Shown here in pieces: positions 37,549 to 49,132 of a stretch of 64,000 nt of DNA. Numbering within the stretch: the stretch's first letter is position 1; the number at the start of each line of letters is the position of its first letter. This stretch comes from Chaunax sp. Z400 (taxonomy: Eukaryota; Chordata; Actinopteri; Lophiiformes; Chaunacidae). The stretch lies in the NCBI GenBank assembly GCA_037577475.1, contig CM075192.1, positions 16,377,408 to 16,441,407 on the forward strand, in the 5' to 3' direction. Position numbers and translations under genes: made by a program. The notes beneath the pieces were generated by a model. That model searched no databases. It was not told where the DNA came from and saw only the letters and a program-made list of their open reading frames with translations.

Positions 37549-40500
37549 CAAAGCACGCCTCTGTAGTGATAGTCATTGGTTTGTGTTGTTTTATTCAACA
37601 GCTGATATCGTACCCCTGCAGCTCTTCAGACATCGCTGCAAAACAAATTTGTGATGTGAGGGGAAAAAAACTTATATGCCTAATGTGCTAAGACTTGTGT
37701 CAGTATGGCATAACTAAGCAGCCAATCTATGCCCTCCTGCCTCAAAGCCCATAAAGACAGACTGCAATTCCAGAACAAAAGTGAAAAATTTAAAACTGAA
37801 ACTTTGGAAGACTATAAAAGCCACTTTTGTATTTCCAAACGATGGCTGATCAAGGAAAAGGATAAAGAAATGTCTGTCATATTAAGGAAAAAAGGCCTTA
37901 AACCCGCATTCTTTCCAATGACCAACAGAGGGCGAATTCACTGGTTTCAAAAAGATGTCAAACTTTATGCAAGGTTATGAGAATATGACCAAACTTATCG
38001 CTTTATTTATTTGTTCATAGTCTTGGTTACTAGTTTCAAGTCTTCTTCAATACAGAAAGATGTTCATTTTGTAAATGACTCTTCCACTTAAAGAACAACA
38101 GACTTACAAAGCTGGGTATGCTTTATGGCCTGCCTGCCTTGTGCTTGACAAATCGCTACCAAAACAATTTCCCAGTCGGATCCGTTGGAGCTGGCCGTAA
38201 TGCCAAACTCAAGGCTTCAAAATGGCAGTCCACAAAACAATGGGTGATGTCACCGTGGCTCCATCCACTAGTCCACTTTTATTATGTTGTCTATGAAAAA
38301 ACATGCTTTGACATAGAGGAAGCAGCTGAGAAATGTTGAGAAACTGAAAAGAAAATTATCCTCAGAAAGGGGGGAACAGAAGTAGAGTCCTAAATGCCAC
38401 TGACTGGAAGTACTTTAACTGTAATTCTGTAAATTCCAATCAACATTCATCAATCATATTACTAGTTAAATCCATAGGTAGATGAGCTAGTCCTCTATAT
38501 ATAGAATGATATCTTTAGTAATGGAAGATGCATGAGAACGAGTCGAAGATGTCCTGAAATAGTCCAACATTTGCCTTTTATACTAAGAGAGACAAGTATT
38601 ATGTGTTGTAGATACATTCTTATGCCTCAATCTGTTGTTGAATTTGCAACTCCCTGTTAGGGCAAAGACCTATTTCATCAGCAATTCAAAGCTGACATGT
38701 GATGACACGACTGAACACACAACACCATAATCAATGGTTCTCACATCCCTATCTACTCTTTTTTTTTTGTGTGTGCGTGTGTGTCTCCAAGCTTTGTGGA
38801 CATCCTGTCTCCCTTTCACCAATACCTCCCTTATCACCCTTGTCAATTCCCACCCCACTGTAAAAGCTCTGTAGGTCGGCTGCAATGGTATCTGCTGAAT
38901 GAGTGCTGAGACGGGACAGGGTTGTTTTGCCAATGGCCTTGCTTTGAAGGATGAAGGGAGAGGCATGTCTTAGCTGAGATAACATGGTACAGAAGTCCTG
39001 GAATTCTATTAGTCTGAACAGAAATATAAAATATAAAATTTAAACTTAATTAGAAGTGATAATAGGCGGAGGAAGGAAAATAGAATTTCATGCAATTAAT
39101 TTCATTTGGAATATTACTTACATTTATCATGGCCCTGGAATATGTAGTCACATTTACACACAGCAGGTGGCACACCTAGTCTCTTACAGACCACCTTTAG
39201 TCTCCGTGCACACCACTGTGTATTTTTTGTGTATTCAGCTTGCATTATACTTTTAATGAATATCCAAAACTTCAGTAAAGGCCGCATAGAGTACAAACAC
39301 CAGGTCTGATATATTTGAGTTCACATTGACGGCTTTCTCAGGATGTGCACTCCATGTACATTCAAGCATGAGCATGATGAGTATCATTCACCAAACCCGC
39401 TCAACAGGCTTTCCAGTTTCAGTTCCTGTTTTATGACGTCTCCTGTTACATGTCTCTCCTACTTTTTCAGAAACAGCAGAGTGTTGGTCACACCTTTCCT
39501 AGACCAACTGAAGTATGAATAAAGGAGTGGCTTGTTGAGAACTCTGAAATCCCCTGTTGTTTTCAAACATGTCCTCCTTATGTGCAGTCAGACTATCTAC
39601 CCACTCACATTTACCCTTAGACAGGCTATTTTGTCTCTTTTTTTAGGGGGGGACATGGGATCTTAAGGGGGAGATACCTTTTAAATACTATATGCACATA
39701 AAATGTTCAATATCTGAAACCTGGGAATCTGAAGATTATTTTGAGATGCAGCTCAGCACGGTGTCACCATAAATCTTACACATTGTGCTTATGGTTATAG
39801 TTGCCCATTCACACTTTTAAAGTTTAGAGTGTTTAAGGGCTGAAAACATTATGATTACAGTGTAATATGCCTATTCCCATGCTCAATTATTCCTCATAAG
39901 CTATTGTAGAAATATTTGGGGTTGGTACCATTTGTTATAGATTTTGTCCATAATTTAACCAGCTCCCAACATGCAATAAATAATCATTTCAAAAATTCCT
40001 CCAAAATACAACATTATGACACCAAGACCTCGAGGAACACCAGAAATAAACATACTGTGATTTTATGTAAAATCTGTAGTTGGATTACAAGCCATACAAC
40101 ATTATTAACTTTAATTGTTCTTCGAGTTGTGTGTTAAGAAAGAGCAAGACGACAGCTTCTTCTGTGTAACGTGAACCATCTTTTTTTATTCCTCCCAAAC
40201 AATCAACTTAACACGACCACATGCAACATCTCAAACACCTCATCACTCTACTTCAAGCCACGAGCCAATCTAACCGTAAGTGACATGAAGCTTTATAAGT
40301 AATGCAGTTACCCTTGAATTAATTATTAAAATTTTCCACATAAACCTGAGGGAATTTATAAAATAAATATTCACAAAAGTAAATCCTCTCACACTATGAA
40401 TGTCCTATAGTCTCACGAGGTTGTTAATAGGGGTCGCACTAGGCTGCTAGGGGTACGAACATCAGCACACATGAATACATTTGAAAACACAACTTGTACT

Positions 40501-40875
40501 TGGACCGTATGTGTTACGCTTTAGTTTGACCATGTTTCACGAGACATATAAGCCATATCTTGGGCTTGATCATGTCCATTGGAAAGTCACCAAAACTGAA
40601 CTTGGCAGCTTTGCACATGACAAAACAATCAGACTTTTCATAACTAATTGACACATTGTCATGCATGGTGAGCACTGGTTGGGATGACAGACAAATGCAT
40701 TTTTTTGTTTCTGTACCTGAGACACTGATAAGAAGAAAGCTGGGCGTAAACCAGTAGGATGGCATTACAGGGATGGTTGGATTGTCACGGATTTTCAAAT
40801 GATTAAAACTCATTGGTTGAGCAGCCTTTTCATTACATGTCAGAGGAGAGACGAGACTGAACTTCTTTCTGAGCC
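37549..40875. other. Intergenic region between tiam1 and the claudin cluster
   Basis: No gene recognised. An ORF at 37729-37980 encodes 83 residues with no clear family. A degenerate repeat lies at about 38160-38310. The rest is AT-rich unique-looking sequence that may contain claudin regulatory DNA. No TATA box close to the first claudin start was found. Confidence 0.5.
38160..38310. repeat. Degenerate dispersed repeat fragment
   Basis: The segment with aaaatggcagtccacaaaac, gggtgatgtcaccgtggctc, tccactagtccact and gttgtctatgaa resembles a dispersed repeat I know from teleost genomes (usually read as gggtgatgtcacggtggcta ... cagtctatgg). Identification is by motif memory only. Confidence 0.35.
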
Positions 40876-41565
40876 ATGAGAGCAAAGTTGGAGATTTTAG
40901 GCCTGGTCCTGGGCTTCATTGGCCTGTTTGGGACCGTAGTCGTCACTGCTCTGCCAATGTGGAGGGTCTCTGCTTTCATTGGTGCCAATCTCATTGTGAT
41001 GGAGGAACTCTGGGAGGGCTTGTGGATGAACTGCTACAGACAGGCTGACATCAGGATGCAGTGCAAGGCATATGACTCTCTACTTATTCTCCCACCAGAG
41101 CTGCAGGCAGCCAGGGGTCTCATGTGTGCCTCCATAGTCCTGGTTGCCTTTGCCCTGATCGTCACAGGATGCGGGACCAATAAAAGCAGATGTTGTGACG
41201 ACAATATTAGGAGTAAGAACATCACCCTGGCCGTGGCGGGTAGTTTGTATCTGCTTTCCGTTTTGACCACGCTCATACCAGTCAGCTGGGTGGGCTATGC
41301 TGTCATCAGCAATTTCTACAACCCAGCGATACAGGATGCTCAGAAACGGGAGCTGGGGGAGGCGCTCTTCATCGGCTGGGCCACTTCTGGCATTCTGCTG
41401 ATCACTGGGATAATCCTTCTATTCAGCTACAGCAAACGTAGATCAAAGGAGGAGGAACGCTACTCTGATGCCTATATAATGGCAGCGAGGGACATAAAAA
41501 AAGAGGAGAGTATGCGCATGGAGAGCACATCCTCCAGCTTTCATAAGCACCATGAATATGTGTAA
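40876..41565 (+). CDS. cldn17: Claudin-17-like tight-junction protein (229 aa, single exon)
   Basis: This four-pass protein seals or selectively opens the paracellular pathway. TM1 is about residues 8-27. The first extracellular loop has the claudin signature W29 ... W50-x2-C53-x9-C63 (EGLWMNC). TM2 is about 80-100 and TM3 about 117-137. The second loop has IPVSWVGYAVISNFYNPAI, and TM4 is about 163-183. The C-terminus HHEYV is a standard PDZ ligand for ZO scaffolds. GLVLGFIG, ELWEGLW, FYNPAI and QKRELGEALF fit claudin-17 better than claudin-8. It sits next to tiam1 rather than grik1, unlike human CLDN17, so the orthology is provisional. The claudin call itself is certain. Confidence 0.9.
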   Translation: MRAKLEILGLVLGFIGLFGTVVVTALPMWRVSAFIGANLIVMEELWEGLWMNCYRQADIRMQCKAYDSLLILPPELQAARGLMCASIVLVAFALIVTGCGTNKSRCCDDNIRSKNITLAVAGSLYLLSVLTTLIPVSWVGYAVISNFYNPAIQDAQKRELGEALFIGWATSGILLITGIILLFSYSKRRSKEEERYSDAYIMAARDIKKEESMRMESTSSSFHKHHEYV

Positions 41566-41727
41566 ATATCTGGACTGCTTGAAATGAATGCTTGCATCTC
41601 CATTGTCTGTCTTGTCTACCCAAATTCTTCACAGTTGCATCAAAATATTGAGTGATATTTGTATTTAAAACTGTGCCTGGAAATGCTTATTTGCATATCT
41701 GGGTGCAGTAATCAGTGTGTTTGACAA

Positions 41728-41812
41728 AATAAATTGTTTAAATGAGTTTCTCAGTTTTCAAGGACATCTCATGGCCAGGCAGGCACAGCAACCTGTTCAA
41801 CAGCTCAATAAA
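41728..41812 (+). terminator. Polyadenylation signals of the first claudin gene
   Basis: AATAAA occurs at 41728-41733 and 41807-41812, 160-250 bp after the stop. The second is followed by a GU-rich stretch (tttgcttgtgtcattg). Confidence 0.65.
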
Positions 41813-42129
41813 GATTGGATTTCAAGTTTGCTTGTGTCATTGACTTTTTTTTTTTAGGACACCATAGATCTACTATGCTCCCCTCAAACACATGTAACAC
41901 AAACATTTAATTAACCACAAACACTCCAGATACCTCTCAGTTCTACTCTTCAGTTAAGTTTTTTGCACTTAAAAACAAAATGCAACAGAATAGTAAAAAC
42001 ACAGTGCATTCGCTAACCATCAAAAACACACTGCGGTGTGTGTCAGTGACGAGGTGAGAACGGCTGGCAAATGGACAATGAAACCAATCCTACTCAAGTT
42101 TCTGTGTTCAACACCTTTCAATCATCTCC

Positions 42130-42142
42130 ATTTGCATATAAA
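42130..42142 (+). promoter_or_regulatory. Octamer motif abutting a TATA-like box
   Basis: ATTTGCAT (42130-42137) is a perfect octamer (POU/Oct) site running directly into TATAAA (42137-42142). It lies 690 bp before the second claudin start, so use as its promoter would need a long or spliced leader. A chance match in AT-rich DNA is possible. Confidence 0.3.
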
Positions 42143-42737
42143 GGAGGATGAAGCGTGGCATCTGTGATCATCTTAGCTTTCAGTTTCACAGAAGCAACAG
42201 ATTCATTACATACACACATTATTGCAACCAACATAAATGTACCTAAATAAGATAAAGACACAATGTGATTTTATGTTTTCATATAATACATTATATGCGT
42301 TTAAAAAAAATGTTGTACCGATTCTTATTAGAGACATTTAATTTTAACATTTAGCTCTAAATTCCAACCTGTACTTGAAATATCTATTTTTTATATATTT
42401 TTTATTTATTTTATATATATTTTTTATTTTTGCTGTCTATGATATGTACCCAAAGTTGTCCCCCAACAAACATTGTAGTGTGTAGTACAGAAAATGTGTA
42501 AAAACGTCTCCTGGCTAGCTTTAAAAGAGAGGAAACCTTGATCAAATGTGACTTTACGTGGTGATTAAATTTGTTTTTGATTAACTGTCCTAATCACAAC
42601 ACTAAACAATGGATTGTTGGTAGTGGGGGTTGCATGTTCCTTCAAAACAGGATGAACTCTTTGGTGTGTCACTATCTGGCAGATAAGCAGCTCAACCAGT
42701 AGGGCTGCATTGCATCATGAGCATTTTTTTGTGGGTG

Positions 42738-42744
42738 TATAAAT
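42738..42744 (+). promoter_or_regulatory. TATA box of the second claudin gene
   Basis: TATAAAT lies 97 bp before the ATG at 42835. It predicts transcription start near 42768 and a short unspliced leader of about 65 nt. The start codon context (gccgcaATGG) is close to the ideal Kozak sequence. Confidence 0.6.
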
Positions 42745-42834
42745 TCCCTGACTTGCTCTTCTCCACAGATTTGTTTCTTAAGCTGTGAGAGTGCAGCAAA
42801 AGGTCTATCTTCGTCTTGTTGTGCGATAGCCGCA

Positions 42835-43707
42835 ATGGCCTCTTACACCACTGCTTATAGTGGCTACAACAAACCTCCTCAGTCTTACGTAGGAACTTAC
42901 TACGATGAGAAGCAGGCCAAGGCTTATACAGATTACCAAGACTCAATCTATGAAGAAAAAAAGAGACTTGAGAAAAAGGACCGCCGGGATGCCATTTGTT
43001 GTGAGGTAGTTGCCCTCGTCATTGGTTTTATTGGACTAATTGGAGTGGCAGCTGTGACAGGCCTGCCAATGTGGAAGGTCACAGCCTTCATCGAGGAAAA
43101 CATAATTGTCATGGAAACTCGTTGGGAGGGATTGTGGATGAACTGCTACAGACAAGCCAACATCAGGATGCAGTGTAAGGTGTACGATTCTCTGCTGTTT
43201 CTGCCCCCGGACCTCCAGGCTGCTAGGGGTCTGATGTGCGCCTCTGTGGCCCTGTCCTGCTTCGCTCTCATTGTTGCGGCAGTAGGGATGAAGTGTACCA
43301 AGGTGGTAGATCATCGGGCTAAAACCAAGCATATTGTTCTTGTGGCTGGAGGCTGTCTGTTCCTTATGGCCTGTGTTACAACCCTAATCCCTGTGTCGTG
43401 GACTGGCCATGTCATCATCAGAGATTTCTACAACCCCCTGCTGATCGATGCCCAGCGTAGGGAGCTTGGGGAGGCTCTTTACATCGGTTGGGTGACCTCA
43501 GCTTTGCTTTTTTCTGCCGGAGTGATCCTGCTCTGCCGTCACGCTCCCCGCACCCAAGACCCAGATGAGAGGATTATATACAACCCTGGAGGAAATATCT
43601 ACCAACCTGCATACCAACCATACACATACCAGCCAGCATATTCCTACCAGCCTCCCTACTCTGCACCTCCGCCAGGATCTATTGCATACACACCAAGTCA
43701 GTACTAG
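42835..43707 (+). CDS. Claudin-8-like protein with long N-terminal extension (290 aa, single exon)
   Basis: The claudin core is complete: W80, W101, C104 and C114 form the signature (EGLWMNC), followed by the second loop IPVSWTGHVIIRDFYNP and four membrane spans. The unusual part is about 51 extra residues before TM1, which are cytosolic, with nine tyrosines in the first 39 residues and then a charged run (YEEKKRLEKKDRRD). The next in-frame Met (M78, in LPMW) is inside the claudin core, beyond TM1, so the extension cannot be removed by choosing a later start. The TATA box and strong Kozak context support this ATG. The tail is rich in Tyr, Pro and Gln with repeated YQP units and ends TPSQY, lacking the usual hydrophobic PDZ-ligand end. 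It probably acts at tight junctions like its neighbours. It is one of three claudin-8-like tandem copies. Confidence 0.92.
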   Translation: MASYTTAYSGYNKPPQSYVGTYYDEKQAKAYTDYQDSIYEEKKRLEKKDRRDAICCEVVALVIGFIGLIGVAAVTGLPMWKVTAFIEENIIVMETRWEGLWMNCYRQANIRMQCKVYDSLLFLPPDLQAARGLMCASVALSCFALIVAAVGMKCTKVVDHRAKTKHIVLVAGGCLFLMACVTTLIPVSWTGHVIIRDFYNPLLIDAQRRELGEALYIGWVTSALLFSAGVILLCRHAPRTQDPDERIIYNPGGNIYQPAYQPYTYQPAYSYQPPYSAPPPGSIAYTPSQY

Positions 43708-44152
43708 AGAGGGAAATCAAACAGAGACAAATGCCAAGATTTGGAGAATCAATCAACTAATATGACCAAAGGCTGTCACTGGAAATGGCTAAATATTTCA
43801 TTACATTCTCAAAGAGGGCAAAGCATACAGCAGAGATTAAGATTTATTATGGACCTGATTGTGTTTTGACTATGATGACTTGTGCTGAATTACTGTGAAC
43901 TTTGTTTGTTTCCATATGCTTAATTTACACTAAATCATATCAGTCATTTTAATTTGTTATAATGCATGAGTTAACAGCTGATATCACCGTCTTTACAGTC
44001 TCTGCTGAAATGCCCTTGGAGAACAAATTATGCACTAGGCCTTTTCTGGATAATATACCTCCAAATGATTTGCGTTGAATGTTGCAGTTTTGTTGTGAAT
44101 GTATATACTTTGTCATTATGCTGGCCTAAATATAAGGTCAATTGTGGTTTGC

Positions 44153-44158
44153 AATAAA
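44153..44158 (+). terminator. Polyadenylation signal of the second claudin gene
   Basis: AATAAA 446 bp after the stop codon, followed within 30 bases by a T-rich stretch (gatttttgttatttc). Confidence 0.65.
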
Positions 44159-44552
44159 GGGATAACAATGAGTAAAAGAGATTTTTGTTATTTCTTCATG
44201 TAGCTTCTTAAGGATTTTTCTTAGAGGAGGCAAAAATGAAGTAACAGAGTTAGTTTTACTTCCTGCCAATCGATCCAAATGTTCCTGTTGAAACTGCTCA
44301 CAATTCACCAACTGTTGTGTAAATGGAGAGTTGTGTTGTTGAGTGACGTTGCCTCTATTGTTAACAGCGGTTTTACCGAAACAGGTAGAACCAGATTGTT
44401 CACACAGATCCACCCACAACACGAAGCTGTCAAGAGATTTTTATCTTAACAAAGCCAGAGCTGCAGAGGCCCTTTTCTTCCTTAACACAGACAGACACTG
44501 AGACACAGAGAAGAAACCCAATACTGAAAATGACACACGAGTAAACAAGCAG

Positions 44553-45224
<672 letters not shown>

Positions 45225-46022
45225 ATGGCCAACTCAGCGCTGGAGATGGTGGGTCTGATACTGACCCTAATTGGGCTGATTGGGGCGGCAGCAAGTACTG
45301 GGATGCCAATGTGGAGAGTCACAGCCTTCATTGGGGAGAACATCATTGTGTTTGAGACCCGTTACGAGGGTCTGTGGATGAACTGTTTTCGGCAGGCTGA
45401 CATCAGGATGCAGTGTAAGGTGTATGATTCTCTTCTGGCCCTGGCCCCTGACCTACAGGCGGCAAGGGGGCTCATGTGCTGCTCTCTGGCACTGGGTGGT
45501 CTCGGTCTGCTGATCAGTTTGGTGGGGCTGCAGTGCACGTCATGTATCGAAAACAACAATCGGGCTAAGCGACTGGTCCTCATCATCGCAGGAAGCATGA
45601 TCATAATGGCTTGCATCTGCGTCATTATACCTGTGTCTTGGACGGGTCACGTCATCATAAGGGACTTTTACAACCCCTTGCTAATCGATGCCCAACGCAG
45701 GGAGCTTGGAGAGGCTCTGTACATCGGCTGGGTGGCATCCGCTTTCTTGTTCATTGGAGGATGCATGTTTATTTGTTGCAATCTGCAGTCTGAAGACAGG
45801 AAATATGAGCGGTATATGTACTCGAGGAACTCAGACTACATGTCCTATCCTCCACAATCTCTACAATCTCAACAGCCTTCTCAGCCTTTACAGCCTCAGC
45901 AGCTGGTGATGTTTCCCCAAACACAACTCCAGCCACAGCCAATGCTGTCAAGACATCCCTCAACCAACTACAGCTACCACACTAGATACCCCTCTGTACG
46001 CAGCGGGGTGGCTTATCTCTAA
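45225..46022 (+). CDS. Claudin-8-like tight-junction protein (265 aa, single exon)
   Basis: A typical claudin. TM1 is about residues 8-28. The signature is W30 ... W51-x2-C54-x9-C64, within YEGLWMNCFRQADIRMQC. TM2 and TM3 follow, then the second loop with IPVSWTGHVIIRDFYNP, and TM4. The juxtamembrane QRRELGEALYIGWV block is shared with the copies on either side. The tail (about 190-265) is Gln/Pro/Ser-rich (LQSQQPSQPLQPQQ) and ends RSGVAYL, a plausible but non-standard PDZ ligand. The start context caggATGG is good. Synonymous sites differ clearly from the neighbouring copies, so the duplication is old. Confidence 0.93.
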   Translation: MANSALEMVGLILTLIGLIGAAASTGMPMWRVTAFIGENIIVFETRYEGLWMNCFRQADIRMQCKVYDSLLALAPDLQAARGLMCCSLALGGLGLLISLVGLQCTSCIENNNRAKRLVLIIAGSMIIMACICVIIPVSWTGHVIIRDFYNPLLIDAQRRELGEALYIGWVASAFLFIGGCMFICCNLQSEDRKYERYMYSRNSDYMSYPPQSLQSQQPSQPLQPQQLVMFPQTQLQPQPMLSRHPSTNYSYHTRYPSVRSGVAYL

Positions 46023-46940
46023 ACACTCAAACTGACCAAGGTAATGATGATCACTGTCATGGTCTTTAAGTGAAAGGGAATATCTTGTTAATATGGGGTT
46101 TGCTTGTCATTTATGATACATTTCAATAGTCAGAAAATGATTTTCAGCTATATATAAAAATAACACATTTCAATAATTACATTTACTGTAAATGCGAATG
46201 TATCAGATTCATATGAACTTCCCATTTATTTCACTGTTTTTATATATTATTCAAGGACTCATAATCGTAACCTTGACTGTGTAAGGAAATGCATAATTTT
46301 CATTCCTTTTTTATGTGGGTTGTATAATGAAATTTTATACTGTTAAATTTATGTGGCATTTATGTGTTTGTGTTCATTGTTAAAATGCTTTTGGTCGTTG
46401 ACCCATATGACTGAGCGATGTAGTTGTACAGACAGTTGATACTGAAAAGACATTTCAACCCGTTTTCCTCTAGAGTTCAAGTTGTGCCTGAGCTGTATAT
46501 TTAAATTCACACCCATGAAAAATGTTTGGGAGAATCACATATCTGTTTAGCAATTCAGGCACAAATTACTGTAATACACACACTCCTTGTATGTTTCTGT
46601 TCAGTTTTAGACATAGGATCCACAAAGGCAAATCTAAGTCATACTTGTAATGCACCTGCATTACAAGTAGGCCTACTACCCTTAGGAAATGAAATGCTAG
46701 TTATTAGTTATTTAGTGAGAATGAAATTAAAAACATTTGTGTCTAAAACTCAAAACATTTTGTGTGTGTCTCTTTAATTAGAAAATATTTGAATGAGTCT
46801 TTGTTTGATGCCCTAGAGCTCATGGAAACTGGAACTCAACAAATGGCTAAGTAAACATGGGATTCAGGTTTAAGACTGCTTGTTAAAGGCGTGGACATTT
46901 AACTTAACCGAGTGTTGTGAAGAAGCAAGGTAGAGATCAT

Positions 46941-47348
46941 TGTTGTGGAATTCAATATACATGTTAATATCTTTTAATACAATATAACTTTAGTGTGAAC
47001 CTCTGTTTAAATCACTGTATGACCTTATATAGTCATGCTGTTCCGTATGTGGGAAGTAATGTGCATGCATCCTGCTGGAGGATCCTGATAAGTTGGTCAG
47101 GACATACTGGCCTTTGAAAGGGCAAATAAACATGAACCTGGGGTCATGTACACAAGATATGGAGAAGATACGTACGCAGATGTGAATAACATACGCCAAA
47201 GCTGACGTTAGAAGGGTATATAAACTGTCGAGACCTGAGATCAGGGTTCCAGTTTATTGCTGTGTATCTTGCATGATCTGTGAATAAATTGGGAACCCAT
47301 GTGACTTTGAAGTTCCAGAGACTCCCGTGTGTTTTTCACGCCACAACA
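46941..47348 (+). mobile_element. Solo LTR of an LTR retroelement, with 4-bp target-site duplication
   Basis: The 408-bp unit begins TGTTGTGG and ends CCACAACA, a perfect 8-bp inverted pair with TG...CA termini. It is flanked on both sides by TCAT (46937-46940 and 47349-47352). Inside, a TATA box (TATATAAA, 47217-47224) and AATAAA (47283-47288) stand in the order expected for U3, R and U5. No coding sequence or second LTR is present, so the internal region was probably lost by LTR-LTR recombination. The class (gypsy-like, BEL-like or endogenous retrovirus) cannot be told from an LTR alone. Confidence 0.85.
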
Positions 47349-47861
47349 TCATCTGATAGCATGATCATGTGATCAGAATTTGCAAGTCACTTTGAATGGA
47401 GATATAGAGAGCTTTAGACCGAAAGTTCCCTAATTCATTTCTGGATGGATTTCAGTTCCATATGTCTGAGGAAACAGAGAACATTTCTTCTATCTTCTTC
47501 TAGTCAAGTGTTTAAGCCCTTGAACATTAGCTCACCTCATTTCACTTTAGTAAAAAAAAAAACAAGCTGAACTGAACTGTTCAAAACAAAAATTATGTAA
47601 GGGTCTTAAAAAGCAAAAGTAAACATCATTTCATTGCTTTTCATACTGAAAATATTTGGTGATGTAATGGCAATGCTGTCTTTTTCGATTGCTGCTTAAG
47701 GCGAAACCAAAAAGAACAAACAACAATCGATAATAACTATTTTCACTCTGATGTGAGTTCCCTCTCATCTCCTTGAAAGTCATCTATGCTCCCCTGTGGA
47801 CAACAAAAGTACTGCAGGAGCTTATGTTTTACACTCTATTGGTTGCTTCTGATTTTTTCCC

Positions 47862-47940
47862 CTCCACCAAGGAGGTTTTGTTTTTGGTCTGGTTGTTTCT
47901 TTGTTTCTTTGTCTGCTTGTCAGCAGGATTACGTCTGTCT
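47862..47940 (+). repeat. Dispersed fish repeat fragment (5' part)
   Basis: The motif order cctccaccaaggaggttttg, then tttctttgtttctttgtctg, then cttgtcagcaggattacg matches the start of the same family seen at 55715-56165 and, inverted, at 59290-59640. Confidence 0.5.
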
Positions 47941-48734
47941 GCTTATGATAATACGAAAAGCACATGCAGGGTCTCTGCAGATACAGCCACACACTTCTAG
48001 TGGGTCATAATTGATGATTGTCTGATACATCCAGACTAGTGGTGCACAGATCAGAGCTATGTCTGCAGGCAGTGCGGTTCATCTAAGATCAGGTGTGCAA
48101 AGGATTAAATATTAACATTCTGATCAATAGTGGATGGGATATAAGCATCACCCTATAAAGAGTCACACTGTGTGACTTACAAACTGTGACTTGCACAGCA
48201 TCTTAACTTCATCGATTATTTCAATGTCCTGACACACGTTTATGTTCTGTGTTATTCTCCTCATCAAAAACGTCACAGACACACAGAGTCTAGGTTCTTA
48301 CGGTGACATTTTTTGGAATGATGGATCCTGAGCTCCATCGGAGCTGCCTAAAAATATTTTGTTTAAAGTTTAATTCTTTTTCTTCTGGAGGGTTTCTTCT
48401 ATCCTGTCAAAAATACAGTTCTCAGTTTTGCTGCTTAAATCTCCCACAATATTTACAACAGTGACTTTACTGCATGCACAGAAACATTCAAAATCAAAAA
48501 GTAAAAAAAAATTCAAAAAGCATTTAAGTAAATTGTCAAAGAAAACACTCACAGGCTACGTCAATACAACAGTCAATAAAAGAATCACTTGAAAAGCTTG
48601 GACTGCTTGACTTAAATGAAATGTCTAAGTGGGTGGGGGTGAGTGGATGGGTGATGATTTTGCATGCATGCAGATTCAGATGAAAAATATAATCCGTACA
48701 TCACTAACTCAGACATATCTTAGAAAAGTGGACG

Positions 48735-48775
48735 ATAGATCTTGGTGGAGGTCTGCGCTCTCAGAGTGCAATAAC
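48735..48775 (+). repeat. Dispersed fish repeat fragment (3' end)
   Basis: The segment cttggtggaggtctgcgctc followed by tcagagtgc matches the end of the family at about 56112-56145. It may belong to the same original insertion as 47862-47940, with the middle eroded or replaced. Confidence 0.45.
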
Positions 48776-49132
48776 AACATCATGCCAAATGATAAACACT
48801 GTCGATTTGAGAGCCATTTCTGGTTTTTCTGGCATATCTTGTCGGTGTTTACTGCTGGAGAAGCTGACATGACAACAATACCACTATAGCCAGATGAACC
48901 ATAAACACAAAATAAGCAGAAGTCCTCTTTACCCCCATTGCTCTGAGCATCGTTCCCATAACAAACCAACTCTTACAGCATACAAACTGCATCAGATGAG
49001 AAGATCCTTGCTGCCTTGGACACGTCTCCATCTTAGATACGGAGAGTTTTTACTAAAGAATCCCAATTTATTGAAAATGTGAGTTAACTTAATTTTGGAT
49101 TTGGACACATCTGAACTCTTGTAAATTGAAAA

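Larger units (their letters stand above)
46023..49132. other. Spacer between third and fourth claudin genes
   Basis: It contains the presumed 3' UTR of the third claudin (an ATTAAA signal at 46726-46731 is the best candidate), the solo LTR at 46941-47348, and two fragments of a dispersed repeat (about 47862-47940 and 48735-48775). No further claudin copy or pseudogene was seen. Confidence 0.5.

Noticed and set aside
43036..43332. Minus-strand ORFs inside claudin genes, here and at 45362-45625
   Set aside because: They are shadows of strongly conserved + strand claudin coding sequence.
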